DNA of 64,000 nucleotides, from positions 206,422,978 through 206,486,977 of the forward strand of contig CP136066.1 of NCBI GenBank assembly GCA_032622095.1, written 5' to 3'. Positions 32,159-45,800 of this stretch are shown here, piece by piece (the first letter of the stretch is position 1; each line of letters opens with the position of its first letter). Both the position numbers and the translations under genes were made by a program. Below the pieces are notes generated by a model. The model was not told the origin of the DNA, searched no databases, and saw nothing but the letters and a program-made list of their open reading frames with translations. Source of the stretch: Siphonodentalium dalli. Its lineage: Eukaryota; Mollusca; Scaphopoda; Gadilida; Siphonodentaliidae.

Positions 32159-32433
32159 CCCTGTCACTAACTCGCGGCCATATTGGATCCACCAGGTCCG
32201 GTTCCGTGGTTTTAGTGTTACAGGGCAAAGTTTTGGAGTAGCATTTATATATGGAAGTCATGAATAATTCAAAAGCTCCACATATGGAAATGCTATTCTA
32301 AAACTTTTTAAGTGTAGCACGAAAACCACGGAACCGGAGCTGGAAGAATCTCTGAAACGGAGCTGGATGAATCTTTGAAATAACGGAACGGAGCTGGATG
32401 AATCCAATACGGCCGCGACCCAGTGATCTCGCT
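32159..32433. repeat. Palindromic repeat, copy 1 of 2
   Basis: CCTGTCACTAACTCGCGGCC and GGTTCCGTGGTTTTAGTG on the left pair with AAAACCACGGAACCGG and GGCCGCGACCCAGTGATCTC on the right. Copy 2 is at 48359-48557. The right arm here has an extra tandem GAACGGAGCTGGATGAATC-type unit. Confidence 0.75.
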
Positions 32434-32540
32434 TATGGCATTGGCGCGAACTGGAAGATCATGAAGACTCCTTGGACGGTCGGTATTAATATCTGTTTTC
32501 CATATGGGGTTTGTGAGTCAAGAAGGAGAGTAAGGGGATT

Positions 32541-33791
32541 TAAAGGTCCATGTTTGAGTCCCCAATTATTTATATAAATGTATCAGTAGTATTGACTATT
32601 GTTGGCATGAAATAAAACCAACAAAAAAAATAGTCAACATACAGAACATGCAGGTGTGGGCTGTAGGTGTGTCCCCAAGTAATAAAGATTCACACAAGAA
32701 TCACCTTTTATTTGCCCAGAATGCATCAAAATTAAAAACTAGGAGACAGGGTGATTCCCCTTACATCGAAAATAATAGACTGGCAGTACAGTCCAAACCA
32801 AAATTAATCACAGAACCATGCACTGAGATCACATGTCGGTACCTCGACAAAAACGTGTTCAGAGTTTATTCGACATGACAATGTTTTGGAGCTTCCTCTT
32901 TCAGATGGTATGTTGTATATAATGGTATATAAAGCCCCGGTTCCATATCCCCGATTTTCCACCCCGAATGTTCCCGAATGACTCCCGAATCATAATTTTG
33001 CAAAAATCGTGGAGTAAGTTCGGGACGAGTCGGGACAGTGATTTTTTACCCCCGAACATGATCGGCGATATCGGTGCTATCGGGGTCGATTCGGGACGAT
33101 TCTGGACTCGCTCCCGACAATTTTGAAATGTTCAAAACTATCGGGAACCAAGCCGAATCGCTCCCGATTTGTCAATCATCGGGAGAAATTCGGGAGCAAT
33201 TCGGCACCTATTCGGGAGTAGTCGGCAGTATTCGGCAATATTCGGGTGGATATTCTTGAGTAGTCGGCAGTATTCGGTATAGGTTATTCCCAAATTCGCC
33301 ATGTGTGGCTGCTTTTATTCTGAGATCCGGTGTATCTGCAAAATTCGGCATCGATTCGGGACGTTCGGCAGCAATTGGATACCAATTCGGTATTTATTCG
33401 GCATCAATTCGGTACCAGTTCGGCATTGATTCGGGGTATATATTCGGCAACAACTCGGTGTAAGTCGGTAGTAATCCGGGAAATTCGGCAGCTACTCGCA
33501 CGAAATTTCGGTATCAGTTCGGGGTAATTCTTTATCATTCGGGAAGAAATTCGGAAGCATTCTGGAATACTCGGCAATGTTCGGGACGATTAAATTTTGT
33601 CATCAGTTCGGCGGCTTTTGGAATAAAACTCGTCCAGAATTCTCTCGAATGCTGCCGATTTGGTCTGGTCCCGAATTGGTGCCGAATATACTAATTCGGG
33701 ACAAAAAATCGGGAATATGGAACCGGGGCTTAATATAGAATATATTGTACATAATTTGATCTGGAGATTCGAACAGTGTGTGGGCATTTAA
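32541..33791. mobile_element. R5 copy 3, old, split by a CGGGA-rich element
   Basis: Reverse orientation. The left part (TTAAAGGTCCATGTTTGAGT to AGCTTCCTCTTTCAGATGGT) and the right part (CATAATTTGATCTGGAGATT to GGGCATTTAA) join as one R5 when 32933-33731 is removed. Confidence 0.65.
32933..33731. mobile_element. CGGGA/TTCGG-rich TIR element nested in R5
   Basis: The ends AAGCCCCGGTTCCATAT and ATATGGAACCGGGGCTT are inverse. The 800-bp interior is packed with ATTCGGGA, ATTCGGCA and CCCGAAT, mostly CCCGAA-strand near the left end and TTCGG-strand over the rest. Composition is unlike anything else in the window. No convincing ORF. Confidence 0.75.
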
Positions 33792-35363
33792 CACTTTGCT
33801 TCCAAATATTTCATTCAAATACCTCCGCTCTCCATGCCAACCTCATCTACATATGCCAGACTACGATGATGGTATATCATAGACCGTCCGGACGTGGCTA
33901 GAGTAGAGCTTCGTGTCATGATCTAGGTATATCCTTAATATATGATATGTTTTATGGTCACATGCATATTCTATATCTTGGGAGTTGAATCATATAGTGT
34001 TCGACTCTGAGCATACACTTAAACACTTTCGCCGCGTTGCTAAACAATCTGCACTCGAAAATACTTCGTTGCTATAAAATCGTTCTTCACTGTCTTGTCA
34101 ATCTTATGAAATTACAAAATATCCCCCAGGCTCAAGGGAGCATTCTTCAATCTTCAACTGCAAGGAGAAATTTGCTATTTACACAAGACCAGGTTACAAT
34201 ATACTCAAGTGCCCATTTTATGTTGCATCAATTGAACTATAGACCCCTGTATTCACAATCTTATAACCATTAAGACGCAGACTACGACAAGAACTATTGA
34301 CAATGACGCGAATATCTATTGTGGGGGGGATACCTGCGGGGAATGTTTTCAAAATCTCCTCTTTCTTTTGATAGACATGTCATTTCTTATATCTATTGAT
34401 AAGCCAGACGACAAACACGGACAATGAAACAGGCATTATACTAAAAACAAGGATTGAGTTGCGTTCGGGTTGTTGGACATGTTGGTGTTCTGTGTCGCTT
34501 TCACAACTATTGCGCGAAAAAGCGCCGTCGCCAATTTTTCAGACACAGGGGGCGAGATGTATCAATAGTATTAAACATTATTGATTGGCAAAGAAACCAA
34601 AGAGAAAGAATAGTCAAACATCTCTTTACATATATCGCTGTTATCGGTGGGAACCAAGTAACTACTCATACAGTCGTCAGATACTCCGATATTCCTACGA
34701 TATCCGAATCCGCACGTGTCCTCTTCTTCGTGCTGTCCCCTGATTTCATATCATGGATGAAGTCCCACGTACAACATTCCGTCTGACGCACATTTACCCG
34801 GAGAAGGCGCAGCATATTTCCCATTTTCATCTCCAAACTCGTGTGAAGTAACAGAAGTGCATAAAAATGAGAATAGACTTGAAAAATAAATAATATTTAA
34901 AAATGCATTCATGGGCTCCGGACCTCTAGTTACAACAACAACATCTTAAATATAATCTATCGTCGTTTTCTTCTTTTTCTGTCGAAAAAAAAATGTTGAA
35001 AACCAAACATGACATGTAAATTAGACCGGCTAACAGCTGTAAATACCAAAGATTATTATCTTGTTTTGAAAAATTAAACAAATAATTATTGCTGTTCCTC
35101 TAAAACATCGTATGAATTAATTAATGCACAGAAAATTCAATATAAAACAAAATAGCGCTTCCTTCTGGTGGCACTTCGTGTTCAAAACATGTTATTTTAT
35201 ACACTAGAATCTAAATATAAAGTAAAATAGGTTCCATAAATATTAGCCTGGAATCCTGGATACATCTTTAATAGAATTAAATAAAAACAAATGGCGAAAC
35301 GAAATCTTTACCATAATTATAAAAACAACGGCGAAACGAAAACTTGACCATACTCAGTCGCCT
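33792..35363. other. Non-repetitive intergenic stretch
   Basis: The longest interval with none of the repeats described here. A G+C-richer part lies at about 34300-34850, with overlapping frames on both strands but no splice-supported exon. On the minus strand a Met codon in the context CAACATGTCC begins a 14-codon frame ending before GTATAA. This could be a promoter or first exon of a minus-strand gene; evidence is slight. Confidence 0.3.
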
Positions 35364-35777
35364 TTAAAGATGCATAATCCGTATTAACGCTCGCAAATTA
35401 CTATTTCCTTGGTTTCAGGGGTAAATTAACTCAGAGTGATCATATATCGATGTTTGAAATATATCATCACCGATAATTTTATGTGGCCCAGATAACAGTC
35501 GAATAGAATACGGTATCGGAGCAAATTGCGGATGAAGATACTTAAAATCAAGCGGCTTTTTGTGTCAGATATTTGACAAACCGGCAAAATTTCGTTGAAC
35601 AAAATGTTGATAAAAATAATAGGTTTTGGCAATTTTATACTATAGTTGACAGTGGTTAGCATTATTTTTGGGCAATTACTCGATTCTGATAACTGAAGCG
35701 GCATTTAAAAAAATGCATAGTGTTGTTGTTGGAATCTGATGATATGGGGACCATCGAATCGGATTGAGAACCTTTAA
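35364..35777. mobile_element. R4 copy 6, old
   Basis: Both TTAA ends remain but the left arm is eroded. The right part contains CATATCATCAGATTCC in reverse complement, as in copy 3. Confidence 0.65.
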
Positions 35778-35943
35778 AATATCCATCGTAAAAACTAAAA
35801 CTGTAAAATGCTCACCCGCCTCTAAAATATACATCGTAAAACGAAACATAAAATAAAACAAAAAACTTTGTTTCATGAGCTCCTATTTAAAACTGGTCAC
35901 TTGGCATCGATTCCTGTTAAAGGTGCTATTCTAAGCGAAAGGG

Positions 35944-36343
35944 TTAACCCTTTACCCAACAGAAGGGCCCTGTGCCAATGCATTCTCTTATATATGCGAG
36001 TCGACCATAGGTCGCCTCGCATATATAAGAGAATGCATTGGCTTAACACATTAAAAATTATAAAATTGTTAAAGAATGTAAGAAAAATGGTAAAAAGTGT
36101 TAAAAAAAAGTTTTTTTTTAGGCCAATGCATTCTCTTATATATGCGAGGCGACCTATGGTCGACTCGCATATATAAGAGAATGCATTGGCACAGGGTATA
36201 ACTGTAACTATCACAATGTGGTCAAGGAGCCGGTTCCAATGATATCCATATTTGTATGGTTCTATTGAGACAGACCGAAGATATTTTAGGCTGTTGAAGC
36301 TTTATTTGGCCGGGTTTGGCCGGTTTGTTGGGTAAAGGGTTAA
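35944..36343. mobile_element. R1 MITE, copy 7 (upstream of the innexin start)
   Basis: Complete, TTAA-flanked copy ending about 450 bp before the innexin ATG, so it may lie in or near the promoter. Confidence 0.9.
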
Positions 36344-36795
36344 AGCTGTCTGGACAGCCATGCTGCAAACCTTGATAATATGGCGGCCTCTGTCCACCTA
36401 ACAGCATGTTGGTCTTTCTATACACAATGGTCCACTGAAGTAGCTCACGCCGATCTTTATATTTATCTAATTTATTGTGTAATACGTAAGACCCCGCCTC
36501 AGTAAACAACCAAATGCATGTCCTGGAATACGACATTGCCATGTAAAGTTTAACTGTACTGTCCACAGTATGCATGGAGTATATTTACAGTCTGCTTTTG
36601 ATTGATAGCACACCTATAGAGTGACTCGTCACGTATGACCCGCTTACCTGAGCAAGACTTTCCTTTGGTTGACAATAAAGCTATTGGTCTGTGACATCCG
36701 CAAACTGTACTTTCGACGTGCTCTTCTCCGGTGGAGATATCATATTTCGTTTTCTGGACCAAAAGTATAATCTTTTGGTGGACGTATAGTCCAAA

Positions 36796-36815
36796 ATGGG
36801 CGACGCAATGGAACT
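36796..36815 (+). CDS. Innexin exon 1 coding part (20 nt, start codon)
   Basis: ATGGGCGACGCAATGGAACT is followed by GTAAGT. The start context is CAAAATGG. Six codons plus two bases match the phase needed by the large exon, whose first base completes Leu. The resulting N-terminus has the length expected before the DDHVDR motif. No other start fits: the large exon has no Met before the conserved motif. The evidence is phase, donor quality and length, so a different micro-exon within the 8.6-kb intron remains possible. Confidence 0.7.
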
Positions 36816-39800
36816 GTAAGTACATCAAAAATCGGATAATATCAGTTTGGTTTTACAAAGAAAACCGTAGTTGATATAAGTTCAAAAGTTCTTGCATTCA
36901 TTTCTGTTTCAAGATGGCGTCTTGAACAAACTATTGATATTGACTTATTTCTTTTGTTCAATTTATCCGAATGTGGATGTGTTCTATGGAAACGAATTTT
37001 TATTATATACCTTTACTGTACGTTTCTAAAGACGAAACTCAGACCGATCAGTAAAGAATTTTTTTAAGGATGCAAAACTTTAAATATGATACGTGCTTGG
37101 TCGCACACCGTGACAGAGCTTTGTCTTCTTGGCGTGGGTTGTTATTTATTCTGAAGACTTGAATGCATTTGACTCATCCATTATTAGTATACCGAATACG
37201 CCTTTAATTAATTGTCTGAATATGACTGTTTGCATGGTGCATGCATTGTACATCATTCTTGAACAAGAAAGGCAATATTAATATAAGATGAACACCCGAT
37301 ACATGTTATGTAACAGCTGCCTTATATGTGACGCGCTCCCAATATAATGTATATCGGTTGCTAATATATGTATATCGTTTGTCAATATATGTATATAATT
37401 TGCCAATATATCTATATATACATCGTTTGTCAATATATTATTATCTTTGTCATGTATATATTATTTGCCAATATATGTATATCATTTGCCAATATATGTA
37501 TATCATTTGCCAATATATGCATATCGTTTGTCAATATCTGTATATCGTTTGTCAATATATCATTTGTTGACATACAATATACATATATTGACATACGATA
37601 TACATATATTGACATAATTATGATATACATATATTGACGAAGGATATACATATAATGGCAAACGATATGCATATATTGGAAGAACGTCACATATAAGGCA
37701 GCTGTGGCGTTCCATATGGTATCGTGCACGCTGTGCATTACGTAATAACAAAACTCCCACAGATCCGGGATAGGTGTTAAAGATGGTCTATCTCTTCCTG
37801 GTACCAGTTTCTACCACAACAACAACAATAACAGCAACAACAACAATAACAACAACAAATATTCTATGAAACTTGTTTAGACAGATCATTAAATCACACA
37901 TGAGAAACACCTGGTGTTACAAATATTTCACATTAAAGTGTTTTAAAAGATATATTTTCAATAAAAATATACTAATGTTCTAAAAATAGCCGGGTACATA
38001 AACTGTCCTGATTCAATGAAAATAATTCATAGAAAAATTAATTTGTATACAGTGACAGAAGCTACAGTTGACTGTTCGTCTCACACTTAATTAGTATTTA
38101 ACCCTTTACCCAACAAACCTGCCAAAACCGGCCAAATAAAGCTTCAACAGCCTAAAATATCTTCGGTCTGTCTCAATAGAACCATACAAATATGGATATC
38201 ATTGGAACCGGCTCCTTGACCACATTGTGATAGTTACAGTTATGCCCTGTGCCAATGCATTCTCTTATATATGCGAGTCGACCATAGGTCGCCTCGCATA
38301 TATAAGAGAATGCATTGGCCTAAAAAAAATCTTTTTTTAACACTTTTTACCATTTTTTCTTACATTCTTTAACAATTTTATAATTTTTAATGTGTTAAGC
38401 CAATGCATTCTCTTATATATGCGAGGCGACCTATGGTCGACTCGCATATATAAGAGAATGCATTGGCACAGGGCCGTTCTGTTGGGTAAAGGGTTAAACC
38501 GCCGAATTTATACAAACTGTTCCATGAAGAGAAAGCCCATCCTTAATCAGCCTTAATCACAAACAATTTCGAGTCATTAAAGTGGTCTATCTCTTTCCGG
38601 AAGCACTGTCCAACAGCAACAACAACAACATTTCTATGAGAAACCAATGAAACCCTTTTTCAAGGCACGTGTCAACCAAAACTCACAAATTAAACATGTG
38701 GATAAATCAATAAAATATTTCAATTTATAACAGTTTTTAAAAGATGTAGATTTCCAATATAAAAAATGTTGTGGTGTTTAATAATAGCCACACATTCTGC
38801 CCAGCTTCGTATGTATATGTAAAACTCATTGTAGCTGGAGACAGCATGCAGCTTCTGTTCATTGGTTAATTCTCCGACTCAGAATGATTACTTTATACCC
38901 GGAATCATAATCGTACAGGCCGAAAGGGGGGATGGGAGGGCTTCAGTCCCCAAACGTTTTAAATGCAAAAAAAAATTTGGAGATATTTTCGGTCAAATTC
39001 GGGAAACTTTCGGGCAAATTGAATGGTATTTCAGGGGGGAAATGTGGCAAATTACAGTATTTTTCAAATTTCTGCACAAATCATACTTATTTAAGGTTAA
39101 TTTGTATCTAGTTTGTTCTACTTCTGTGTATATACAAGTATATATTCTACGAACCTGCATTACAACCATGAATATATCATATAAACAAATTCGGGCAATA
39201 AGTATCACCCCCCCCCCCTTAAAAAATTCGTACGCCGGTACGGCTATGCCGGGAATCTATACAAAGATACACCATCTGTAATCCTATCTGTACTAAATGG
39301 ATTCTCCCATTCAGTTATGACAGGATTAATAGAAATATTCTATTATTCATCTGGATATTGTTCGGGAAATGCCAGACAGATGAAAAGATAATACAAATGC
39401 AGAAGGATTTCCATGCATTGGTGGGAAATGTTCAGATAATAAGTTCAACAAACGACCGATGACCGTCTGCTGAACTTATCATCTGAACATTTGCTAAGCC
39501 AACTACTCGTGGGTCATTATTTAGCACAAAAATGTTAACATATAGGGCCACTGTCTTTATATTTCGCTCATGCATATACACAGTCTATGTAAACATACAC
39601 TCAGATTCATACTGATACTGATATTTTGTATATGTGGGTATGTAGTTTACTCCAGACTGGCATATACATAGCTTCAAACTCATCATATTAACTGTAAAGT
39701 CACCGAAGCATGAACGAATCAATATTTTGTCATGTCATGTATATATGTGTCCCATATTTAGTATATTATGTTATATAATACCCCCGGGCGCCATGCAGGT

Positions 39801-42800
39801 CGGGTCACAGTCATTGCTTGACGTAATTTGTGACTTAATTGGACCTGCTCGCCCGTATAATGAGAGTAATTACAATATATATAATAAGACCCGTCTTGGC
39901 CGCCCACACATGCAATCCGCAAATGTAATTAGGAATTACATTTAATGCTCTTTGTAGACATTCGGGTAAACGTTCACGATAATGTCGCAAGTTTAACTTT
40001 ATTATATCTAAAAGGAAACATTATTGATACATGTATTCCGACTTTCAGAGATAAGTCATAAGTAAATTCTTTAAAAGACATTAAAGTGATGACAAACACT
40101 CCGGTAGGGTGATCATATATTGAATGGAAAATAATCTTGCTCAAAGTGTTGACAACACACGCCGTCATTCTTGTATATTAAAGGTAGTCAATCCGATCAG
40201 AGGGTCCCCATATCATCAAGAAACAACAACAACATTTCTTCAAAATACGATTCAGTTATCAGGATCGATTAATTTCCAACAAAATAATGCTAACCACTGT
40301 CAACTATGGTATAAAATTTCCCAAAACGTGTTATTTATCAACATTTTACCACTCGAGTATTCAAGAAATTTGGCCGTATTACCGCTTGTTTTTAGAGTTA
40401 TTCATCTTCATCCGCAATTTTGACCGAGATCTTCCTTTTGACGGCGTGTTTCTGGGCCACAAAAAATTGAAATCACAAACTCCAGAAATCGATATCTGAT
40501 CACCTGAGCGTTGATGGGTAGGTTCCTCGACTCCAATCAAATATTTTTTACCGACGAAATAGTAATTTATGGGTGTTTAATCGGATTGAGTAACTTTAAT
40601 AAACTTTAATAAACACAGAGACTCTCAATGTTAGTTTATTGCCGACAGTTGCGTCCCGAATCTAGAAGTAAATATTTACGATTGAGCGTTATTCAGATGA
40701 TGTTTTCTATGGAGTCGATTGTTTGAGATTTTCGACGCTGTTAGTAGAATGTGCTACATTCCTCCAGTTGACATATATATAGCGCCTGGATACTTACTTA
40801 TACTCTAGTAGCTGAGGGCGTTTTGTATGCACTTTTATGTCCAGAGCAAAACTCTTCACGAATCCACTAATTGAAGGTACACGAACAATATTTGGTTGGT
40901 GACACATTTCCCATTGAGGGCGAAATGGGTCAAATGGCCACGCTCCTTTTTGCGCGAAGTACTACCACCCGCCGTGACTATATCTCCAGAACCGTTGGCC
41001 AAAGGGGGTCGTGTGACCACTCAAAATGTGCAGAATGGCCACATTATGGGGGCTCAGTAATACATTTTCATATCCAAAAGTCAATGGTTTTGAAGATAAT
41101 TGCCAAAAACCAAAAACAATCCATTTTTAAGGGCCCAATTTTGGGGTTCAGCACTTTTGTCTCAAAGCAGAGCCCCCAATTAGAATTTTATTGACCTATA
41201 TCCATCGGTGCCACATACAGGTATCATTTCTGATATTTTCTGTACCATTATCGGATGGGATTGACCTTCAAGGAGCTCTTGACCCTGAAAATAAGGTTTT
41301 TGGATGGAATATATTGGTTGTAGAATGAAAAACAGACATTTTCCCAATAACAAAGATGTTGGGGAAATCATCAATTATGGGGTATTTGATCAGTAACCTA
41401 AAACTCCTACAAAAAGGTTACCTGGTGATATAATTTGAATGTAGTTCATCTTTTGTTATCTAGATTTCATGGCCTTTGATGTGAGATGGCTGCCAAAATG
41501 GTTATAAATGGAATGACATATATCACATTAGCAATATACTTGTAAATGAGTTCAATGTGTTATTTTCTTTAAACTTATGGGAGAACAGGGTGTTTTTATG
41601 GTATTCTAATGTTGAATTATACTCAGTCCACAAGTAGGTTTAGTAAATGTTGAGTTACTACAATTTGATCAATCAGTATGATTCGGTAGTCGAGCAGATT
41701 GTGTCTTTATCAGTCCCACATCAATTTTGATTGGCTGCATCACCATTTTGTATAAAGGTTCTACAATTTCCTTAACACGTACATTATTTTAGAACAAATA
41801 ATGGCTAGCCTGGCATGATTGCCTATATTTATGTCCTGATATATGTATACATACACGTAGATGAATATTTGCTCTAAATTGTTTCTGGTTCAAATTTGGG
41901 AGTTTGTAAGAAAATAAGTCATAAGAAAGATTCAATAATATTAAAATATATTGTCCTGTTCAAAATCGTTCATTGTGTTCAACTGAGTGAGTTCATGTGA
42001 GGTTCATGGAAATTTATTTGGCAAGCTTGATTCTAAAGTGTCTAGCTTTATGGGCTTGAAATTCCGAATGCAATCCTGTTGCGTTGTGAGCTCAGAGAGA
42101 GTTAGAAGAAAAATACAAGATCAGTTGATATGCAGATATAAATACATACAAATCTACATTCTGCAGGTAGACATGCTATGCAATCCTCCCTCATGTTTCA
42201 ACTTATGAAGGAAAAATGATCACATTACCAATGACTATGATAGTCAGATGGTTTTGTAGATTTGTGGATGTTGTAGATTATGTAGATTTCTGGATGTTGT
42301 AATGCAATATAGATCTGCATTATAGTTGCACAAATTTTTTTTTCATTTCGTCCCTTTAAATTGACTTTTATTGTTTATGTATGTATATGTGCCACTCCAA
42401 AAATGTCAGTAAAAGTACTGTAAACCGTTTGGTTTGATGTTATAGGCACAGAAGATATATATATATACTTTACATGTCAAATATTGTGAACCATGCAGGT
42501 ACGTGTATGTGTGTCAGTCGCCTTATGTGTGTGATGTACATACAGTAACTACATGCATATTCTAGTGAAATTTATGGTCTGCACTCTGCAGTATTTCAAA
42601 AACATGCTATGGCCATGCCTACGTATACGTATGTACACTGATTCTAACACAATGATTGTCAGGTTATAATCTATGTTTGAGGAAAGTTACTATGTATTTT
42701 TCATTTGTGTTGCATTTGTCAATATTAATGGGTCCCAGGAGCCCAGATGTTACTAGTGCAGAGCCCATTTAATTTTCATGAGACTGGTGGACTTCATGTC

Positions 42801-45800
42801 TATACTCCTAAACAAACATGACTCTGAGTCTTATCAGACCAAGACGGTATTGTGTAGGTTTTACTAGAATTATATTTAGAAAAGACTCAACCATTATTTT
42901 TCTACTGCCCTATATATCACAATATATTCATTTGGCAGTATTCATCCCAAGTTTAGTGGTGATGCTAATAAATTTGGTATGATATTCAGGTAGAGCAAAG
43001 CGATCTGAACAAATCGAGGATAAGCCACTATGTGTAGAAAACATTAAAAAACATGTATGTTGTGAAATATTTCAATAATGGGTGCTGGTTTTTACAAACT
43101 GGCCATAATTGAGATGACTATTCCTGTTGTTTACCAAACATCAGCGTACACATTAAATATTTTGAAGTATATATGTTCTTGAATGTTTCATACAGACACT
43201 GACTTTTGCACAAATTGCTCGGATTAGCCAAACAATGCAAAAATAACCAACTTGAAAAATGATGGTACTTAACAGAATCGCTTTGACCTACAAACATCAT
43301 AGCAATCCAGCAGTACCCATCAGCATAATATAAAATTAGCAGGACCACTTAACCTGGGGTGGTATTGAAAATGAAAATATCTTTAAAATGGTAAGTTATG
43401 AGGGCTATTACCTATTATGAAGAATTATGTTAGTGAAATTATAGACCCTCATCTTCTCCAACATGCAAGTGCTGCAACTATCATGGCCAATCAAAACTAA
43501 TTCCATCATTTCCTAAAACGTTTTGTGAGATGAGGTGTCCTTTTGGAAGAATTGATTACTTCTGAAATATATACTGGTATATATGGTCATCTCTCATCTG
43601 ATTACAACATGTTTTTACTATGCCCAGATGCAATACCCATTTTAGGATCGCAACATGTGGCTGCTGCATGAAGCAAACAGCTGGTCATTCCATTTAGTAA
43701 AAGTGTTCAGCATGTTTCATAGCTTGGTCACTTAAATCAGATCAGCTGTTAAATGTTGATAACAAATTTTGAAAACCTGTTTTGTTCAATCTGTACATTT
43801 TTGTTGATTAGAGCACAATTGTTACCTGATTTTTGGCAAAGCACACCAGTTTCCAAGGCATGTTCAGTCGTGAAGAGCTCATGTTGTGTGTCGGGGTCAA
43901 CACATCCTCAGCAGCAATTTCTCGCTAATCCCATTGTGTGTGGTCAATTGTGCTCTTAAGTCGATCAGAGAATTCGGATAGTTCTTTAAAAAGTGTCATA
44001 CATATGCTGTGGCCTTGGTGGTATTGTATACGTGTAGTGCGTAACATGCTGAAATCGTTTTTTTGCAATTATCTTAAAAACCATTGACTTTTGGACATGA
44101 AAATGTATTACTGACCCCCCCCCCCCCCCATAATATGGTTTTTTAGGGTCAAGAGCTCCTTGAAGGTCAATCCCATCCGATAATGGTACAGAAAGTATAC
44201 CTATATGTGGTACCGATGGATATAGATCAATAAAATTTGAATTGGGGGCTCAGCTTTGAGATAAAAGTGCTGAACCCCAAAATTGGGCCCTTAAAAATGG
44301 ATTTGTTTTTGTTTTTGGCAATTATCTTCAAAACCATTGACTTTTGGATATGAAAATGTATTACTGACTCCCCATAATGTGGCCATTCCGCACATTTTGA
44401 GTGGTCACACGACCCCCTTTGGCCAACGGTTCTGGAGATATAGTCATGGCGGGTGGGAAATGTGTCACCAACCAAATATTGTTCGTGTACCTTCAATTAG
44501 TGGATTCGTGAAGAGTTTTGCTCTGGACATAAAAGTGCATACAAAACGCCCTCAGCTACTAGAGTATTATCAGTTTCAAGCATCCGAATAAGTCCATATA
44601 TAATATGTCTTTATAAATTATACTCATGGCGACCAGCCATACCATGCACCCATGACTAGACAGTTGGTGTTTGATTGAATGTCCCCATATTCCTGGAATT
44701 TCATATTTTCGTCAAGCGTAATTACACACCCGTAGAGACAACTACCAGAATATTTCCCCGCCCACTTAATCCGCGAGAGAGCGTTGGTGTTTGTCGAGAA
44801 GACTTCGCAACATTTTCGGAATGGGATGGGGGCAATCGGCAAACCTCGTCAGATTCCGTACCGTTTCAGCTGGGCCTAAGACGTCATAGGTTGAGGAGTC
44901 CAGAATGGGGATGGGTCATTCTGGACTCCTCGCCTATGACCTCATTAAGCGGTACGGAATCTGACAAGGTTTGCCGATTTTTGGGATTGGGGTCACTCTC
45001 GACGACTCGGCCATTTCCGATTCGCTCGTGCGAAGCGGAAATGGCCGAGTCGTTGAGAATGGGGTTGGGTATGGTACAAAATGATAAATTTTGGAACAGG
45101 AACAGACCATGGAACGGTGGATTTCTCAAGTAGTATATGAATGTATATATGCTATGCGCGTAGAGGCCTCGTGTTTGAATTCAAGCAAAACTTAAGATAT
45201 TCAGCCCAAACAGAAGACATTAATTTCGTCATTGCAAATTTTTCTGTTTCATACACATGCTGTAATACTCTCGAAAATAGTTTTTGGAACGGACATGAAA
45301 CGAAAAGTGACAAAAACACAATTGCTACATTTTTTTGCGTCAACAATACATGTTGAGGTATGAAATTGTCACGTCGAAACTTTCAGTAATAGTTAATTTT
45401 TTTGTGTTCCAGGATCGTTGCCGCCCTGAGCGGGCAGACTGTCCAGAGATACTTCAACGATGATCATGTAGATCGCATGAACCATCTATGGACCGTGTTC
45501 TTTCTGGTCAGCATGGCTATTCTGACACTCACGCGAAACTTCGTTGGGTTAACGATCAAATGCTGGACTCCAGCCCAATTTACAGGCGCATACGACGACT
45601 ACACCAACAACGTCTGCTGGATAAAGAACACATATCACATTCCAATGCACGAAGCCATCCCAGTTGACATCGACAGCAGATCAGAGAGGGAGATCCAGTA
45701 CTACCAATGGGTGCCCATCATCCTTCTTTTCGTCGCATTCTGCTTCAAAGTTCCCAACCTTCTTTGGAACACCCTAAACGATTACATAGGAATCGATATA

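Noticed and set aside
34396-34786. Overlapping frames of 62 and 110 codons in the G+C-richer stretch
   Set aside because: No splice support or recognisable domain; mentioned only as a possible regulatory or first-exon region.
35868-36214. Overlapping frames of about 100 codons on both strands
   Set aside because: They read through the R1 hairpins, which stay open in several frames because of their palindromic sequence.
37328-37738. Cys/Tyr-rich repetitive frames
   Set aside because: Translation of the 21-bp AT-rich repeat within a palindromic element.
44675-45133. 152-codon frame on the + strand just before innexin exon 2
   Set aside because: It spans the nested GC-rich palindromes. The openness on both strands is explained by the palindromes; no family features.
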